This document shows positions 1-14,300 of a DNA stretch of 64,000 nucleotides, in pieces (the stretch's first letter is position 1; each line of letters opens with the position of its first letter). The stretch is from contig VWPU01002093.1 of the NCBI GenBank assembly GCA_013398955.1, positions 372,001 to 436,000 on the forward strand, given 5' to 3'. Under the pieces are notes generated by a model. It saw only the letters and a list, made by a program, of their open reading frames with translations, ran no database searches and had not been told where the DNA came from. A program made the position numbers and the translations under genes. The stretch is from Callaeas wilsoni (taxonomy: Eukaryota; Chordata; Aves; Passeriformes; Callaeidae).

Positions 1-1185
1 AGCTCAGTGGTTTCCAGGGAGAAGAGCTGGGGAGCACCTACTGCAGTCAAGGTCACTGTGGGCCTCAGAGGCCAGCACAGGGCTCAACAGTGAAAAAGCA
101 AACTGAACATCAGAAGAGCTATGGACCCAGGAAAACAGGAGGCAGGGAAAAAAGTGCTGGAGTGAGGAACAAGAACGTAAGGAAGGATTAGGCGGGAAGG
201 AAGAGCTCACACATCTCCTGAAACAGCACTGATATCCAACAGTGTTGACAATCCCCCTGCACGTTTTCAGAAGGGCCAGGTAGAAACAGTGCTCGTGGAG
301 ACCTCCCAGGTTCCTTCGTTACAGAACAGAGACTGAGAGACAAGCGCGTGGAAGGAGGGCCAGAAACACGGTTTGCTTCACGCGCTCCGGTGCTCTGGGT
401 TACAGACTGATTCTCTTTGCTTAGTGTTTATTACACCTTAACCTGCTTTGGCAGGAGCCCCTTAAGCTCTTTGCAGAGAGTTCTTAATGGCTATCTAGTT
501 TCCACTGAGCAGATCCCTTTGCAGCCCTTACTGAAAGAAGCGTTCGTTAAATTCATTTATAGCACTAAAAACTGAATTGCAGCAGACACGGCTACACCTC
601 CAATAGCTGCAGAGCATTAGGGAGTTACAGCGCTGGCTCACAGACTGTCACCACAGATTTTGTCTCTTTTCTATACACTCAATGGGGACTAAAGCTTTGA
701 CTCGACAAAACAACACAGATAACAGAATTGGAATCCTTAACTACCACCATTCCTGACAGACCAAAAGAGAAGGACATTAAAACATTTTTAGTTCTAAAGA
801 AATCCACCAAAACGTCTAAAAAGAAAAAACTAGCATGCAATAGATATCTTAGTGGTGATACTTTATGTGTCTCATCTAATGATGGAAGAAGTAGTGATTC
901 ACAGCTTTAATTGAATTACATCATACTGGTTCTTGGTGGTCAAAGAACAATTCTGAAACTCTGGGCTGTGTGACTTTGTCCTTAAAAAGAAAAGTGCTGC
1001 CTTAACTGTTTGGAAATCATGAATTAGCATGATCTGTGGCTTTTGGGGTCAATGGCTAGCTAAGGGGTAATGTGTGAGGTGGGTCTCAAGTGGTTCCATT
1101 CCATATGGTTCATGCCCTATGAAAAGCCTTTAAAGTCATTACTCAATAACACTACAGTATATGTTAAAATGTTGCCTTCCAATTT

Positions 1186-1222
1186 TTGTTGTTGTTGTTG
1201 TTTGTTTGTTGCTTGGTTGGTT
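1186..1222. repeat. GTT/GTTT microsatellite
   Basis: Run of (GTT)n passing into GTTTGTTTGTTG on the + strand, intronic. Confidence 0.85.
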
Positions 1223-3477
1223 TCTTTTGCAAGACCCATTTGGCTTTCAGCAAGGAAAACGTTCACAGCCCTCATTTTTATCATAAACCACAATAAGCAA
1301 TCAAAATGCACCACGCAGTCAAGACTTGCAAAGTGCTTCACAATAGTTGCTGTTCTAAAACAAAAAGCAAATGCTTAGTGATTGATAATGAGATAAAAAC
1401 TATGGGGTTGCTGCTCATTCTACAAATAGAGCAATACCATGCAATAGAGGCAAAATGAGTTAATTTATGATAATTCAGTTAAAGGCCAAGTCAACGTGCA
1501 TAGCAGACAGTAACATTGTGGACACTTTCATCCAGGACTAAAGGAGCCTCTGCATTTGCTGTGTGGATGAGGATGTGGACAGTAGAGAACTGTGCTGTGG
1601 AGCACAGGGATTACCGGGTGTGTCAGGAGAGAGGTGGGATGGGAAACACACGAAGAGGACAGGCACTACAAAGCAGCTTTCCATGTACCCACACACTGTC
1701 CACTCCTGTGAATACATGGATAAACCCACACATGTGAATATGCCAAAAATAAGGGATAGTCTCAGATCACGAGCCAAGCCACAGCATTCAAGTGCCAGAT
1801 ATTTTTCTCCTGAGGCATCTGCTCTTCTGGCCACTTGCATCCAGCTCCCAGTTCCTTTGTGCTCCCCGAATGATGAAAAAGGGCTTTGTCCAGGCAGCTG
1901 TGATGAGCAGCAGTGCAAGAACCCCAGCTAATGAGACAGGCAGACAGTTGCTTCATAATCTGAACCAGTACTGCAGAAAGTTTTTTGTTCCTAGCAACAC
2001 TAACCAAAACCAAGTATGAGCAGAAGGAGGGTTGGGTAGATGCAGCAGAATGGCTAGCGTGGTGTTCTAATTAACTGCAAGATTAGGAGGGATTTCCTAA
2101 GTCCTCATGAAATTAGCTATGGAATTTATAAACAACAAACAAATCTTCCACCTATTAAGTGCCCATTATGCTGAATACCTAGAGCTAGTGAACCCATTAA
2201 TAGTATTGAGGACACAAATGAAGGAAGCCCAAATATATATATTATAAAATTCAATTAACTTCCCTGTTTATTGCTATGAAAGGATTCAATTTGTGATCTT
2301 AATACCATGATTAACCCACTCAAATCCCAAACAAAACAGCCTCCAGACAGAACATTACAGGAGATGTGAATGCCAGGAAAAGTCATTTGGATTCTGACAT
2401 ACCTCAGGGGACTGGGGAGATTAGACATTGGACTGTAAATGTTTAATGCAACAAATAAAGGATCCTCACTACTGAATATGTCATAAGAATGTCATTTTCC
2501 TGAGGAGCTTCCACTGATATTAAGAATATGAAGGACCAAATAAATTCATGGTAGAGAATTATAAAATATTCAGACATTTATATTAAAGAGGTTTGGCTTT
2601 CGCCAGCATGGTTTTAATAAAACTGAGTTTGTACAAAAGGATTTTCTTACCACACAAATCTAAGCCATGTGTCTCTTCAGATCTCTTCTGCTTATTATAC
2701 TGAGAAAACACAGTTCTCTCTAGGTTCATTGCTTACTAGTTTTTTTAGCCCACTTGCAAGATCCTCACATATAAGGAGGTAAAACACAGTGCAGGTTATC
2801 AGATTAAACCAGACCATGCTTGAAAAGGCAGTCATCCCCTCCATTCTCTCAGTGATTTCTCCAATACCCTGCCACAAAAGGGAAGACGCTGCCCAAGGCA
2901 GAAGAAGAGAGAACCTGTGCCAAACACCACACGAAAAGGAACAGATTATAGAAAAAGGAATTGAAGATCTGAGAACTGAAAATGGCTGGAAATGGATATT
3001 GGGACTAGGAGCTTACAGCAGAGATCTGGATAAACAACGAGTAAGTATCTAGGGTAAAGAAAAGGAACAGGAACCTGAGCTGTGAGGTCTGCAGAGACAG
3101 ACTAAGACAGGCAGGAAGGATGTGCGTGGGATAAGTTATCCAAAGGGGACAACGAGGACTGAAAAAATAAGAGGAAATCATATCAGAAAAGCACTAAGGA
3201 AACACATAAGTAGATTATGGACAGAAGACCCCCACAGAAAAGCCTATAGAAGAAAGACAAACTACAGTATGATTTCCTGGAAAGTTTGAAGAGGAACGTA
3301 ATATTCTTGCTTCTCCCCACTTCTCTAAGGTAAATATAAATTTGTACCTACTTGGAATACTGCCCATCTCTTCTAGTTTAAAGAAGATGGCAAACTTAAC
3401 ACATGACAATTTCCCACTAGCTCAAAAGGCAGAGGACTGTACTGAATATGCCTTGTGAAGTGTCAAGACAAGGTACA

Positions 3478-3708
3478 TTTAGATTAGATATTAGGAAAAA
3501 AAATTATTTACAGTATGAGTGCCAAGACACTGGAATGGGTTGCCCAGAGAAGTGGTAGATGCCCCATCCCTGGGAGAGTTCAAGGTCAGGGGCTTTGAGC
3601 AGCCTGCTCTAGTGGAAGAGGTCCCTGCCCATGACACTGGGTTGGAACAAGATGATTTTTAAAGATCACTTCCCACTCAAATCATTCTATGATTCTATAA
3701 CTCCATGA
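3478..3708 (+). repeat. CR1 LINE, 3'-end fragment
   Basis: The + strand reads like the CR1 3' region: ttagatattagg, then tgggttgcccagagaagtgg, gatgccccatccctgg and gagttcaagg, ending in the tandem attctatgattctata motif. The copy is diverged and 5'-truncated. It is antisense to DGKI. Confidence 0.85.
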
Positions 3709-6700
3709 TATGAAATTTCAATGGATTGGGTTTACTCCTTCCCTCAGCCTCAGGCAATAACAATTTCCAATATTTAACTCACTACTGACTTCTAATCCTC
3801 TTGCTTTCATTTTGCTGGGTGGCTTTAAGCAATCCATCCAACTCCTTTTTATTTCGGATCTTACTAAGTCCCTGTGATGAAGAAATGCCTAAATTAGCTA
3901 ATGTGTACACAACACATATTGACAAAACAAAGTTGTTAGAGCAAGGCACTGACTTCTAAGCAGAGTGAAGGTAATGTTATCTTTTATGGAGTTTCTACCA
4001 TGTGCCCTAGGAGATCTCCTGACCAAAAAAAATGCCCATTGGTGCTTCCTTTACAGGATGAAAGAGAAGGTTTGTTAACTGCATGACCTGTCTCATCTAA
4101 ATCCATCCAGCTCAAAGTTGCTTCCCAATAAAAGCACATTTCCTTAGTGGCTCGTCAGGAAGTCTTCTGTTCCCTGCTGCCTTTTGTATTATATATTCAG
4201 GATATAAATACCAAGTCCTAAGTGCTGACCTTTTCTTACTTAGCTAGCTGTTCAAAATCACATGAACCAGTCTCCAAATTAGCTTCACCTGTCATATCCC
4301 TAAGTTTTAAAGAGTCAGAATGCCTTTGATAGATCAAGGATTCTAAGTGCATTTCTGGTATGAGGAAGCTACAGTATCACTGTACATGTACACATCACAA
4401 TGACACACAGGCTTGTCACTCTGTGTATCCCCATGTATCTGATAAGAACTCCTAGGATGACCCCAAAACCCGCAGGTAACCCACAGATATTAGACACACA
4501 CATTATAGACATTTAGCTACAGATAATCAAAGAGACAAGAATTTGAGGTTAAGGTCCCATCACGTTACAGCATCGTGCACGCACACAAAGCAAGGAGGCT
4601 GCACAGAAAATGATTGTTAGGTTACAGACAGTCCAATTGTTATACACATGGAACTAAATTTGCTTTTAAAATTTCTTGTGAGTATAGTGTGCTGCTTTAT
4701 TCTAGAGGACATAAGGAACAGCTGCCTCTGTGTAAAAAAGTGTGGGAAACCCAGAGCTGATACAGGGCTGAGAGTTATTTCTGATACTGTCACCATTGCA
4801 ATCGGGTATGATCACTCCTTAATTTCAGTGGTATTGAGACAGCTAAGACTATTCTCCATGGCTAGGGCACACATAGCAAATTAAGGGCAGTAAGGGCTGA
4901 CATATCCTGTTTAAAAAATCCCACAAATGTTCGGTTACTGCTTGTGGTGAGTTATTTCACTGATATATTTTTATGGTGCTAATCTGAAATGGTGTTGCTA
5001 GGAAGAACTAAGAAGCACTGAAGATCACTAGGTCACTAACTAGCTTATGTTTCGTTTGTTTGTTGATATTTTTTTTTTTAAACATAATTAGTTTCTGCAT
5101 ATGCCTCCTTCATCAGGAAATTCTTAGTTATATTGGAAAGAAGAAAATAGGGTGTCACACAGAAAGATTTTGCTGTTTTAAAAATAACGCAGTTGTTCAC
5201 CCACAGTGCTGCTTTGGATCACACTTTCCTGCTATAACAGGAAGCCAGAGAGAATGCACACAAGATAAGCAGGCAACAGAGACAGAATTAAATTCTGCCC
5301 ACCTAGAAACATCAGCCCAGCTCGCTTTTTGAATAAGATAATCTTAGTTATGGTCATTGTAATGTACAACTCTCATATGGACCAGAGATGGTGAAGCTTG
5401 TGACTAAGGTGACAAGTGCTTAGGACATGAATAAAGAGGTGTTAGAAAAGACAGCTACATTTGAAGTGAAGAACATTACAACATCACTAAAATGCCAACA
5501 TATATCCCTTTCTTAAAATGCTGCATGGAAGCATTCATCCCTCCTCACTGAAGGATCAATAAGCATCCTCTGTACCATCATTAATCATCCCCTACACAAT
5601 ACTCAGATGCTGACAGGAGAAAAGAAGGAGCAAGGGAAGGAAAGAAAGGGACAATTCAGAAACAGCATCTTGGTTAAATGCCAGCTGCATTGACAAGAAA
5701 AGTAGAAAACAACAGAAGGAGAATGAGCTAAGGACAGTCATGCCCTTCAAAGGACAAAATGACATTCTTTAATTGTTCTGGAGGCTTTCAAAATGAGGTG
5801 TCTACCTCCAGCAGAGTGAAGATTAATCTTCATGGAACAGTTTGTATCATGAACTCCTCTATGTCGGGAAGTGCAATCTTAGGTGAAATAGCTGATAGAT
5901 TCAAATCAGTATTTCAAGCAAACAAGGCAAGTTAAATGTATTTACTGTGAGTTAAAATGATCCAGATTATTACACTGAGGTCAGAGCTTTCAAAACTGTA
6001 TTATGGAGACATGTAACAGGCAAAAACCATAATAGCTTCTTTGCTATTTTTCCTTCAGGGATAACTCCTTATTAACTGGCTTCCTTTTCCTGTTCAGATT
6101 GCTGTGAGACTGTGCTTTGTCCTCAAATTATTTAGGGAGGTAGAAGTGCTTTTAATCCTTGTGGATGGAGAAAGGATATTAAGTATAACACTCTGGATTC
6201 AGTTGTAGGTATTCTGCCAAAGCCTGAACAACTACGTAAACTTGGTCTCCTGTAAGCATCTTGTGAGACATCCATACACAGAAGAGCTACAGTCCTGCTG
6301 AAGGAAACCAGCACCTCTTCAGTAACGACTCCCCAGTAAAAGAGGCATTTTAAGTTACATGACCAGAGAAGTATGCTTATGACCACCAGTGTTTAGTGCA
6401 AGTTACTTGTCCTCTCATAGGATATTCCTAGTAACTGTGAAGGTTAAGGTGAAGTAGCTTTTCTGGTGTATTTTAGGATAATGGGGATATTTGCTTTCTC
6501 ATATTCTTGCATAGAAACAGTAATGCACAAGTATTACTGAGACAGTTATAAGAGGACCGGTAGGAAAAACAACTCAATGAAAAATATCTGGGGAGAATAG
6601 TCCAGTTCAGCTATGTTATAATATCAAGGTGGACATGCATTAACTTCAAAGAGACAAAAGGGTTTTATTGCAAATGACCCACCAATGTCCAAAAGCAATC

Positions 6701-8133
6701 ATTTTAACTCTTAATGAACAAACATTGTTTTTTTAATTATAATTTCTTAAGCACACTCCCAGTAAGTGATCAAATATGTATAAAATCTAAGACAGAGATG
6801 TTAGGTCAGTCGTTGGAGTTTTCTTATAATGTTATCATTATGAATTTTGGCAGGTGACAAATAACATAAATAGACAATTACCACTGCAGTGACAATAGTG
6901 TAAGAGCTTGTATATTTGGTGTCACAACATGTAATGGCTCCTAAGGCCAAAATACATGCTAACTACAGACACAGAAAATTTCCATCCATAGCAAAGATGG
7001 ATGAGGATAGTTCTTCTCAGAACGGGAAACCCTCAAATGAACCAAGTTGTTTCTGACAGTGTTGGACAGTTGTGTATTCAATATGGTCTGAAATCTACTC
7101 AATGTCAAACTCTCAATTTAAACTTGAAGCAAGTTCTCCTCCAGTGAGGAATAATCCTAATCCTGTTAAAATTCTTCTCAGTCCAGTGAAGAAGGCTTTG
7201 ATTGCTTTAAATATGACCAAAATCCACTAACTTCAGTTAAGGCTGTCAAGACCTATATTAAAATTTAAGCCATTTCAATTATTTTGTTGTAAGGAGAGAT
7301 GGTAGAATGAGGAGGAGTGGGACTAGAAGAGTGAAATGGAAACAGTTTAACTACCTTCCAACAATAAGATAAGCAAACCAATTAAAAGGATTGTCATCCT
7401 GTAATTACCAGAGCACTCTGTATTTCAGAGGGAACTGAAGCTCTGTTGCACAACAAACAGTCATGCTTGTAATTTAATATGAATAATGAGCCAGATGCAT
7501 AACAAGACTATTAAATTGTTATCACAAACAGCCCTGTCCCTCATTGATTAATGACTCTATGTGTCACCAAGGAAAGGAATTCCATTTTTAAGTGCAGATT
7601 GTCATCATCAATGTTGCCAAAGCAACCACTGTCTGCTTTTGACTTACCCCTCAACATGGCAATTAAACCATTACACAAGGAAACAAAACAGCGATTATTC
7701 TCTGAAATGGAAAACTGAAGGCTGGTAAAGAATAAGGGTGTGGGGAAGCCAGATTTGGTCTCCAAGATAAATGCACCTGTGCAAGAACCATGTTCCAGGT
7801 CAGTGCACATTCTCAATATTAAATATATCATGGTCTCCCACTCAGTTTGAAATCAGATGCTAATGATAAAATCTGGTACAGTTTCATATGCTAGAAACCC
7901 AGCAGAATCAACAGAAAGGCATGAATTAAAAAATACCCTGTGTGAAAAACACTTATTTTACGGTACATAAAATCAGAGGGCAGAAACACAGTTAAATAAG
8001 AAAGCAGGTGGAATCTCTGTACATGATCTTTTAGAGGCTATTTATATAGAAAGAACACATTTGTACATATGCACATATAGATGAGCATACTCTCTATATT
8101 ATTCATCCAAAAATGTATGCTTGACTCTATGCT

Positions 8134-8176
8134 TGGGGTTTTTTTGTTGTTATTTTTGGGGTGGGGATTGTTTTGG
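8134..8176. repeat. G/T-rich low-complexity tract
   Basis: ggggtttttttgttgttatt and gggtggggattgttttgg on the + strand, 66-108 nt downstream of the exon 8242-8342 in gene direction. On the transcript it is an A/C-rich stretch. Confidence 0.75.
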
Positions 8177-8241
8177 TCAATGTAAGATTTGTACAGAATG
8201 TTCTACCAAAAGCAGCTACAATCTGGCTTCTTCCAACTTAC

Positions 8242-8342
8242 AAGCTTCCCGGAGTTTTTCCTTGTCATAATGTAGCCCCTCGTATTCTTGTAAATTAATC
8301 CTGTTCACTCTGATCCGCAGGCGATCTGGGATGGAATGAGGA
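8242..8342 (-). CDS. DGKI: DGKI exon: linker after the accessory domain
   Basis: 101 nt, phase 2 in and phase 1 out. It completes Asp545 and encodes residues 546-578, starting [20 protein letters not shown] and containing YDKEKLREA. Acceptor ttgcag, donor GCTT|gtaagt. It is the last exon in the window. The next expected segment (the IPLG region, then a Ser-rich linker and ankyrin repeats) was not found in 1-8241. Its amino acids differ more from mammalian iota than those of the catalytic exons. Confidence 0.93.
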
Positions 8343-11300
8343 CTGCAAGAAAAGAAGAAAGCTTCTTAGACAAATTGTCCCCTGGAAGAGCAAAGGAAAA
8401 CAGGATATGAAGGGATTTCAATCTTCTCTGAAAGAAGAAAAAGTACAAGCCTCTTCAAAACTGGGCCAAGTCCCGACAGCCCTATTCCTGCATTTAAAAT
8501 TACAGCTTTCTACTGCAAGACAGCATAGACATTACACCTTAAATAATATGCAAGATCAAGAATCCTGTTCGCTGTGTGTGTGACCTGAAACTGTAGAGGT
8601 TTTTCTGAGTTCTTACACCCCTGTGTAGCTACCCTGCCCTTCTCCAGTTTGACTTCGTGTACATTCTTAGAGCTGTACCACAGTCAGTAGATCTGCCAAC
8701 CTGAATTTCAAGACACAGAAAGATACTTCTTGGGAAGTATCTCAGGACAACCATCCCTCTGCCCATGACAGCATCCACACCACGTTACTGAAGGATCCTG
8801 ATCTAGCATCTCTGTTCTGAGAAAAAGTCAACAAAAATGTGGCTAAGAGCCAGATTTCTAAAGTTGTGAGTCTAATACTCAGAACCCAGGAGGACTTTTA
8901 AAAAGCAAATAACAGTATGGAAACCTCATTTTTACAGATTTCAGTCTGATTTAGATACCTCAACTGTAGATAATTTTGAAAGACTCAATAGGTCCATATC
9001 TAGAAATTTGAGTGTTCATATATTGATAGAAACTTGTCCAGAAAAGCTTTCTTTTTCATTTCACACTAGTTTCTACCTTAATGTAACCTATTATTTGATT
9101 TTTTAAAGTTTAGCTGGATGCTATGCGAATTAACTTAGCCACACTTGCATCTTCCACTTTTAAAGAAAGATAGACAATCTGTGTACTATAAGGCACAGAG
9201 CAAATTCCTGTCCTATAGGAACTCAGTCCCAGGTCAGTTAAAAGTAGATTTCTCATTCTGTGCTTTTACCAAAAGACTGCCTATATTTTCTGTTTTAATC
9301 CTGTTAGTAACAGGACTCTGAGTACAGTAATATTGACTAATACACATTGCCTTTTGAAAGCCATAATGCTGTGTATTATCATAAATATACAGGTTTGCAT
9401 CTTTCCTTGTCTCAATTCTAAACTATTTGACCTACAGCATTTGCACTGCTAGTGCAAGACAAGGCACGTCTCACAAATATTACCTGTGTTACCTCATTTC
9501 TAAGTACCAGTTCGAGTGTGAATTTTCTTCACAAATGTCATCAATTAATCAGTTGCAGACTTATCACAACAGGCCTCATTTCAAACTCATCATCACAATT
9601 GATAATCTGGGTATCTCACAAAAGCAGGAGAGGAAAGACAGGGAAACAAGATGCCAACATCCGCCGAACATTGGCTAATTGCCTCCCTTCCAACCTACCT
9701 GTCAGGATGGTGTTTGGACACCAAGGGAAGAGAAAGACAACACTGACTTCTGTAGATATGCTGACTCACTGCCTAATGTCATGTAAGGAAGAAAAACAAA
9801 TGTTATTTCTTAGCTTGAAGCCGATGGGAACCTATCGCATACGACGTTATCACCTTCTGAGTCAATTTAGTCCTTTCACCTGAAAAGAAGTGAGCAAGCC
9901 CTTTTTCTTTGCTTGGAGCTGGAGGAAGAAAAATAACTAAAATGAAGAGCAAATCTGGAATATATTTGTTTCTCCAGAAGCCGTACACACACTCTCCAAA
10001 ATTATATTTTAATTAGAAAATAATTAAGAGTATATTTCCTATGCTTTTGCAAAGAGTGTAAGTTTTGGTATGTAGGCACATGATATATCTCTGACTCTGC
10101 TTCTGCAGAAACAATGAGCACACCATCTTAAATGTGGTGCGTTTTCTGAGGAGAAATAGGAGCAGGTCCAGTGTGGGAGGGCAATCAACTGCAAGAACCA
10201 GAGTTTGATATTCTGTTTCTCCCTCCTCTCACACCATTTTTATAAAGACAGGCTAAAACCACTACATAAACAGGTTGTGTGCTAAAACATACAACTGGAA
10301 AGAAATAGAACTTGGCCTCTTGTCCATTTGAAAAGGTTAGCTATCTTAGTGGAAATAAAGGTAGCCTTGGAAACAGTAGCTTTCTCTAGAAAATAAACTA
10401 TTATCGGAAATAACAATGCCAGGAGGTCCTTTCTACAGGGTAGAGATTTATACACTTAGCCAGGTCCAGTCACAAGCAGCATATTCATAATACAAGTAAG
10501 CACATATATACATTCCTAAAAGTGTGTGTATATTGACACATACTCAAAAGAGACATTTATTCAGTAACTGAAGCTTGGTGCTTTTGTTCATCAGTTCTTT
10601 GCAAACACCCTTTGTTCTCTGAGAATAGTCATTGGCTGACACATTGTGTCACTAAATTTTATTACCTATTCAAAATAAATTTGGTTCTGAAACCCACTAT
10701 TTGAATATTCATTTCTTGTGCTGTCAGACTAGCAATCAACACCAGAGTATATTGTCCTCATCAGTCAAACTAATTAACTCATTCATTCACAGAATTCTAT
10801 TTACTGCAGCTGAGCAAAATACTTCCACAATCAACACTTCTGCAGTCTTCAAAGACACTGCATAATAACCCATATTATTAAACAAATCGATCAGTTTGTC
10901 TTTGCTCAGGCATACTCAGTATATCCAGAAACCAGAACGATTAAATACATAAGCATGTCCATGTAAAAGCAAATTGTAGGGTGATGAATGTCACCAAAAA
11001 CAAACATTAGTACAGTATTAATAGAAAGAGATGTCTCTGAATACTGTGTGAAACAACTTGCTTAACCGCAAAGAGAGGAGGAAAAGTTTTCCGCATATAG
11101 CAGCAATTTAAAAATAAATTTGGGGAGGTTGCTGCACTTTAATTCAATCTAAAATATTTAAATTACTTACCTATTATTTTTTTAATGGTGTATTACATAG
11201 TCAACAAAAAGTATTTGAAAGTACAGATGAATGAATTCCATTACCTCCTAAAGAATTTAATTAAGAACCTCATTCCAGAAACACATCTATCCACAGAAAT

Positions 11301-14300
11301 AAATCCTAAGTGTCATTGCTTCATGAGGATGTAAATAAAGATTGAGGTGAACTAAAACATTCTGTTTGCTCATGTTTATTACTTATAACGATTTCATTTA
11401 AGCACAAACCTAAATATGAATCTTCTCCAAGATCTTTCACCTAGAAAACACACTCAGTTTTTGATGAAGTTGTGAGTTCCTCCTCTCGCCCCTATTAATC
11501 ATCCAGCAACAAGTGAGAGGATGCCAAACAGCTCACTTGGAGCACAGCTGGTTTTCCTAGGAAACATGCTCCTGCCTCCAGTCACCCAGGGAGGAACACA
11601 GGCAGGGTGAGCTTGGGTCCTGCCCAAGCCTGGCACTCCTGCACACCAACCGGTTACACTTCTGCCACGCCACCAGTTTGATGCAGCTGGGAAGACAGAC
11701 TCGTAAATTATAAATATCCCAATCCCTATATCAATTATTTACTAACCCAGTGAACCGTTTCTTATGCTTCATGTCTCCACAGAGAAAGGAATAATAAAAA
11801 TAAAAGTCCAAAAAGTCTACAGAACCTAGTGACAAATTTTTGATAGGTCTTCAAGAATACAGTCTACACCATCCTACACACGAAGAGATTTTAACATGAC
11901 TCAGTAAATAGAAAACAAAAGCTATTTCCCCCCAAACAAAAAATACTTGAGTAAAAATATCAGTCTTTTAGGGGATGTTTGCAGTGACAATGAATGATTA
12001 ATAAATTACCTGTTTCCTAGAGAAGAAATAAACATGAAAAATTAATTAAGTGTTCCAGTGTTTAGAACAATTGGAAAGAGGAAAGCTGCAGCCAGAAGAG
12101 AAAAAGAAATTCACCTTACTTTCGAGATCACATTGACAGAGTTTGGAAATGATACATTAAAAATAAGCTTCTGACAGCATCTATCTACTTAAAACATAAG
12201 AACTGCCACAACAGAGCAGACTCATCCAGTCTCTTCTACGGACAAATTTCAGTGCTTCACAAAAGTTCACTACTATTTTAAGGTAAAGCTCTTGCTAAGC
12301 TCTCTACCTAAAAAAATACCCTTAAAATTATAAGCACTACCATATATTCCTTTTCTTTCATTTGAGGATCTGAGCTAGATGAGCAGCCATGTCATGGAAC
12401 CCTGGGCCAAAGGGCAGTCACCTTGGTTAGGAGAAGCATTGGATAGAAAAGGTAAACCCCATAGCTGGGATAAGAATTTCATGATAGAACAAAATAGCAT
12501 AATAATAATAAATATGGTAGTAATAATAAAAACTGCAATGATAAGTGGAGGGTAGAGAGAGTAACAAACATGAGAGAAAAAAGTGATGTACAATACAACT
12601 GCTCAGCACCCAACCCATCCCCAAAGAGCAGTCAGACCCCTCCCAGGTAACTCCTCCAGTTTACAGACTGGGCATGACCTTCTCTGGTGTGAAATATCCA
12701 CTTGGCCAGTTTGTGCCAGCTGACCTGGCCTCACTCCCTCCCAGCTTTGAGTGCAGCTCCTCAGCAGAATGTGAGACACTGAAAAGTCCTTTACTTGGGA
12801 TAGACACTACTTAGCAACAGCCAAAACATTATTCTTGCCATAAATCCATAAAACAGCTCTGTACCAGCTACTAGGGAGAAAATTGGCCATGTCCGAGCCA
12901 AAACCAGGACAGAAGTGCTATCCCAGATAAGTCAGGTTAACCCAACTGTAGTGAATTCTTTGGCACATTCTTATCTCACAATTGCTTCAGCAAGCACACT
13001 TTGCTCTTTAGAGGCTAGATTCACACAGCACTTAAAGTACAAACGCTCAAAGTACAGACGCATACTGAAGTCCCCGGTAGAATCCTGGTACTTGCTTTTC
13101 TGCTTCTGCATACTGACTGTGGTTCTCTCACACTTCACCCTTCCAAGCACAGTGGGTTCTCCACAAGTAATAATCTCACTAAACAGAATCACAGAATTTT
13201 TTGGGTTGGAAGGGACCTTAAAGATCACCTAGTTCCAACTCCCCTGCCATGAACAGTGACACATTTCACGAGACCAGGTTGTTCGAAGCCCCATCCAACC
13301 TGGCCTTGAAGACCTCCAGGAATGGGGCACCCACAACCTCTCTGGGCAACCTGTTCCAGCGCCTCACCATAAGGAATTTCTTCCTAATATCTAATCTAAA
13401 CCTACTCTCTTTCAGTTTAAAATGATTCCACTTGTCATTACAAGCTCTTGTAAATGGTCCCTCTCCATATTTCTTGTAGGTTCCCATCAGGCACTGGAAG
13501 GCTGCAGTTAGGTTACCCCAAAGCCTTCTCTTCTCCGGGTTGAACAATGCCAATTCTTTCAGCCTTTCCTCGTAGGAGTGGTGCTCAATCCGTCTAATTG
13601 CCTTGGGGGCCTTCTGCTGAACTCACTCCAGCAGGTCAACATCCTTGCCTTGCTGGACACCCTGGAGCTGGATGCAGCACTCCAGTGGGGGCTCACAAGA
13701 GCAGAATAGAGGGGCAGAATCACCTCCCTTGACCTGCTGGCCAGGCTGCTTTGGATGCAGCCCAGGATATGGTTGGCTTTCTGGGCTGCCAGAGGATATG
13801 GGACAGCTCACATTCCGAAATCCACATGGTAAACAGGAAAAAATGATGAGGAAAAGATGAGACTCAATTCCCTATAACTAATGTTTCAGAAAAAAAAAAA
13901 AGGATAAGATCTCTGTAAGCATTTTTATCCTTAACTCTGCATTTGGAGAATAGTTCACTTTCTGTGACTGTCTCCCTTACATCTTGCCTCCGACTGTTCT
14001 TTATTAGACTCTCCTCTTACAGACAGTAAACATATTCAGCCTGAGAAAGTTGGTTCTGTTTGGAATTTGAACCTCTAAAAGCAAAAATGTTATTTTCTAT
14101 TACCCTTTTGTTATGCGCACAGGTTTCATATGCATACTCTGCTGCAATAATTACCACAAAAACTCCATAAAGGAGTAGTATTTACCAATACAGTGAAAAT
14201 ACAAATATTTGTATTTTCATTTATGCAGATTTTGTAATTGAAAAAATAATTACAGCCTACCCACAGCGTTTATTCCACTTGTAGAAGGACTCTAAGAGCT

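Larger units (their letters stand above)
1..8241 (-). other. DGKI intron downstream of the last exon found (continues past the window)
   Basis: I searched for the next expected iota segment (IPLG region, then the linker) and saw none. It holds one + strand CR1 fragment (3478-3708), a GTT tract and a G/T tract. The short open frames (60-126 codons) are unrelated to each other and I recognise none. Confidence 0.75.

Noticed and set aside
13266..13553. Minus-strand frame with [16 protein letters not shown] text
   Set aside because: This is CR1 sequence read through; not a host gene.
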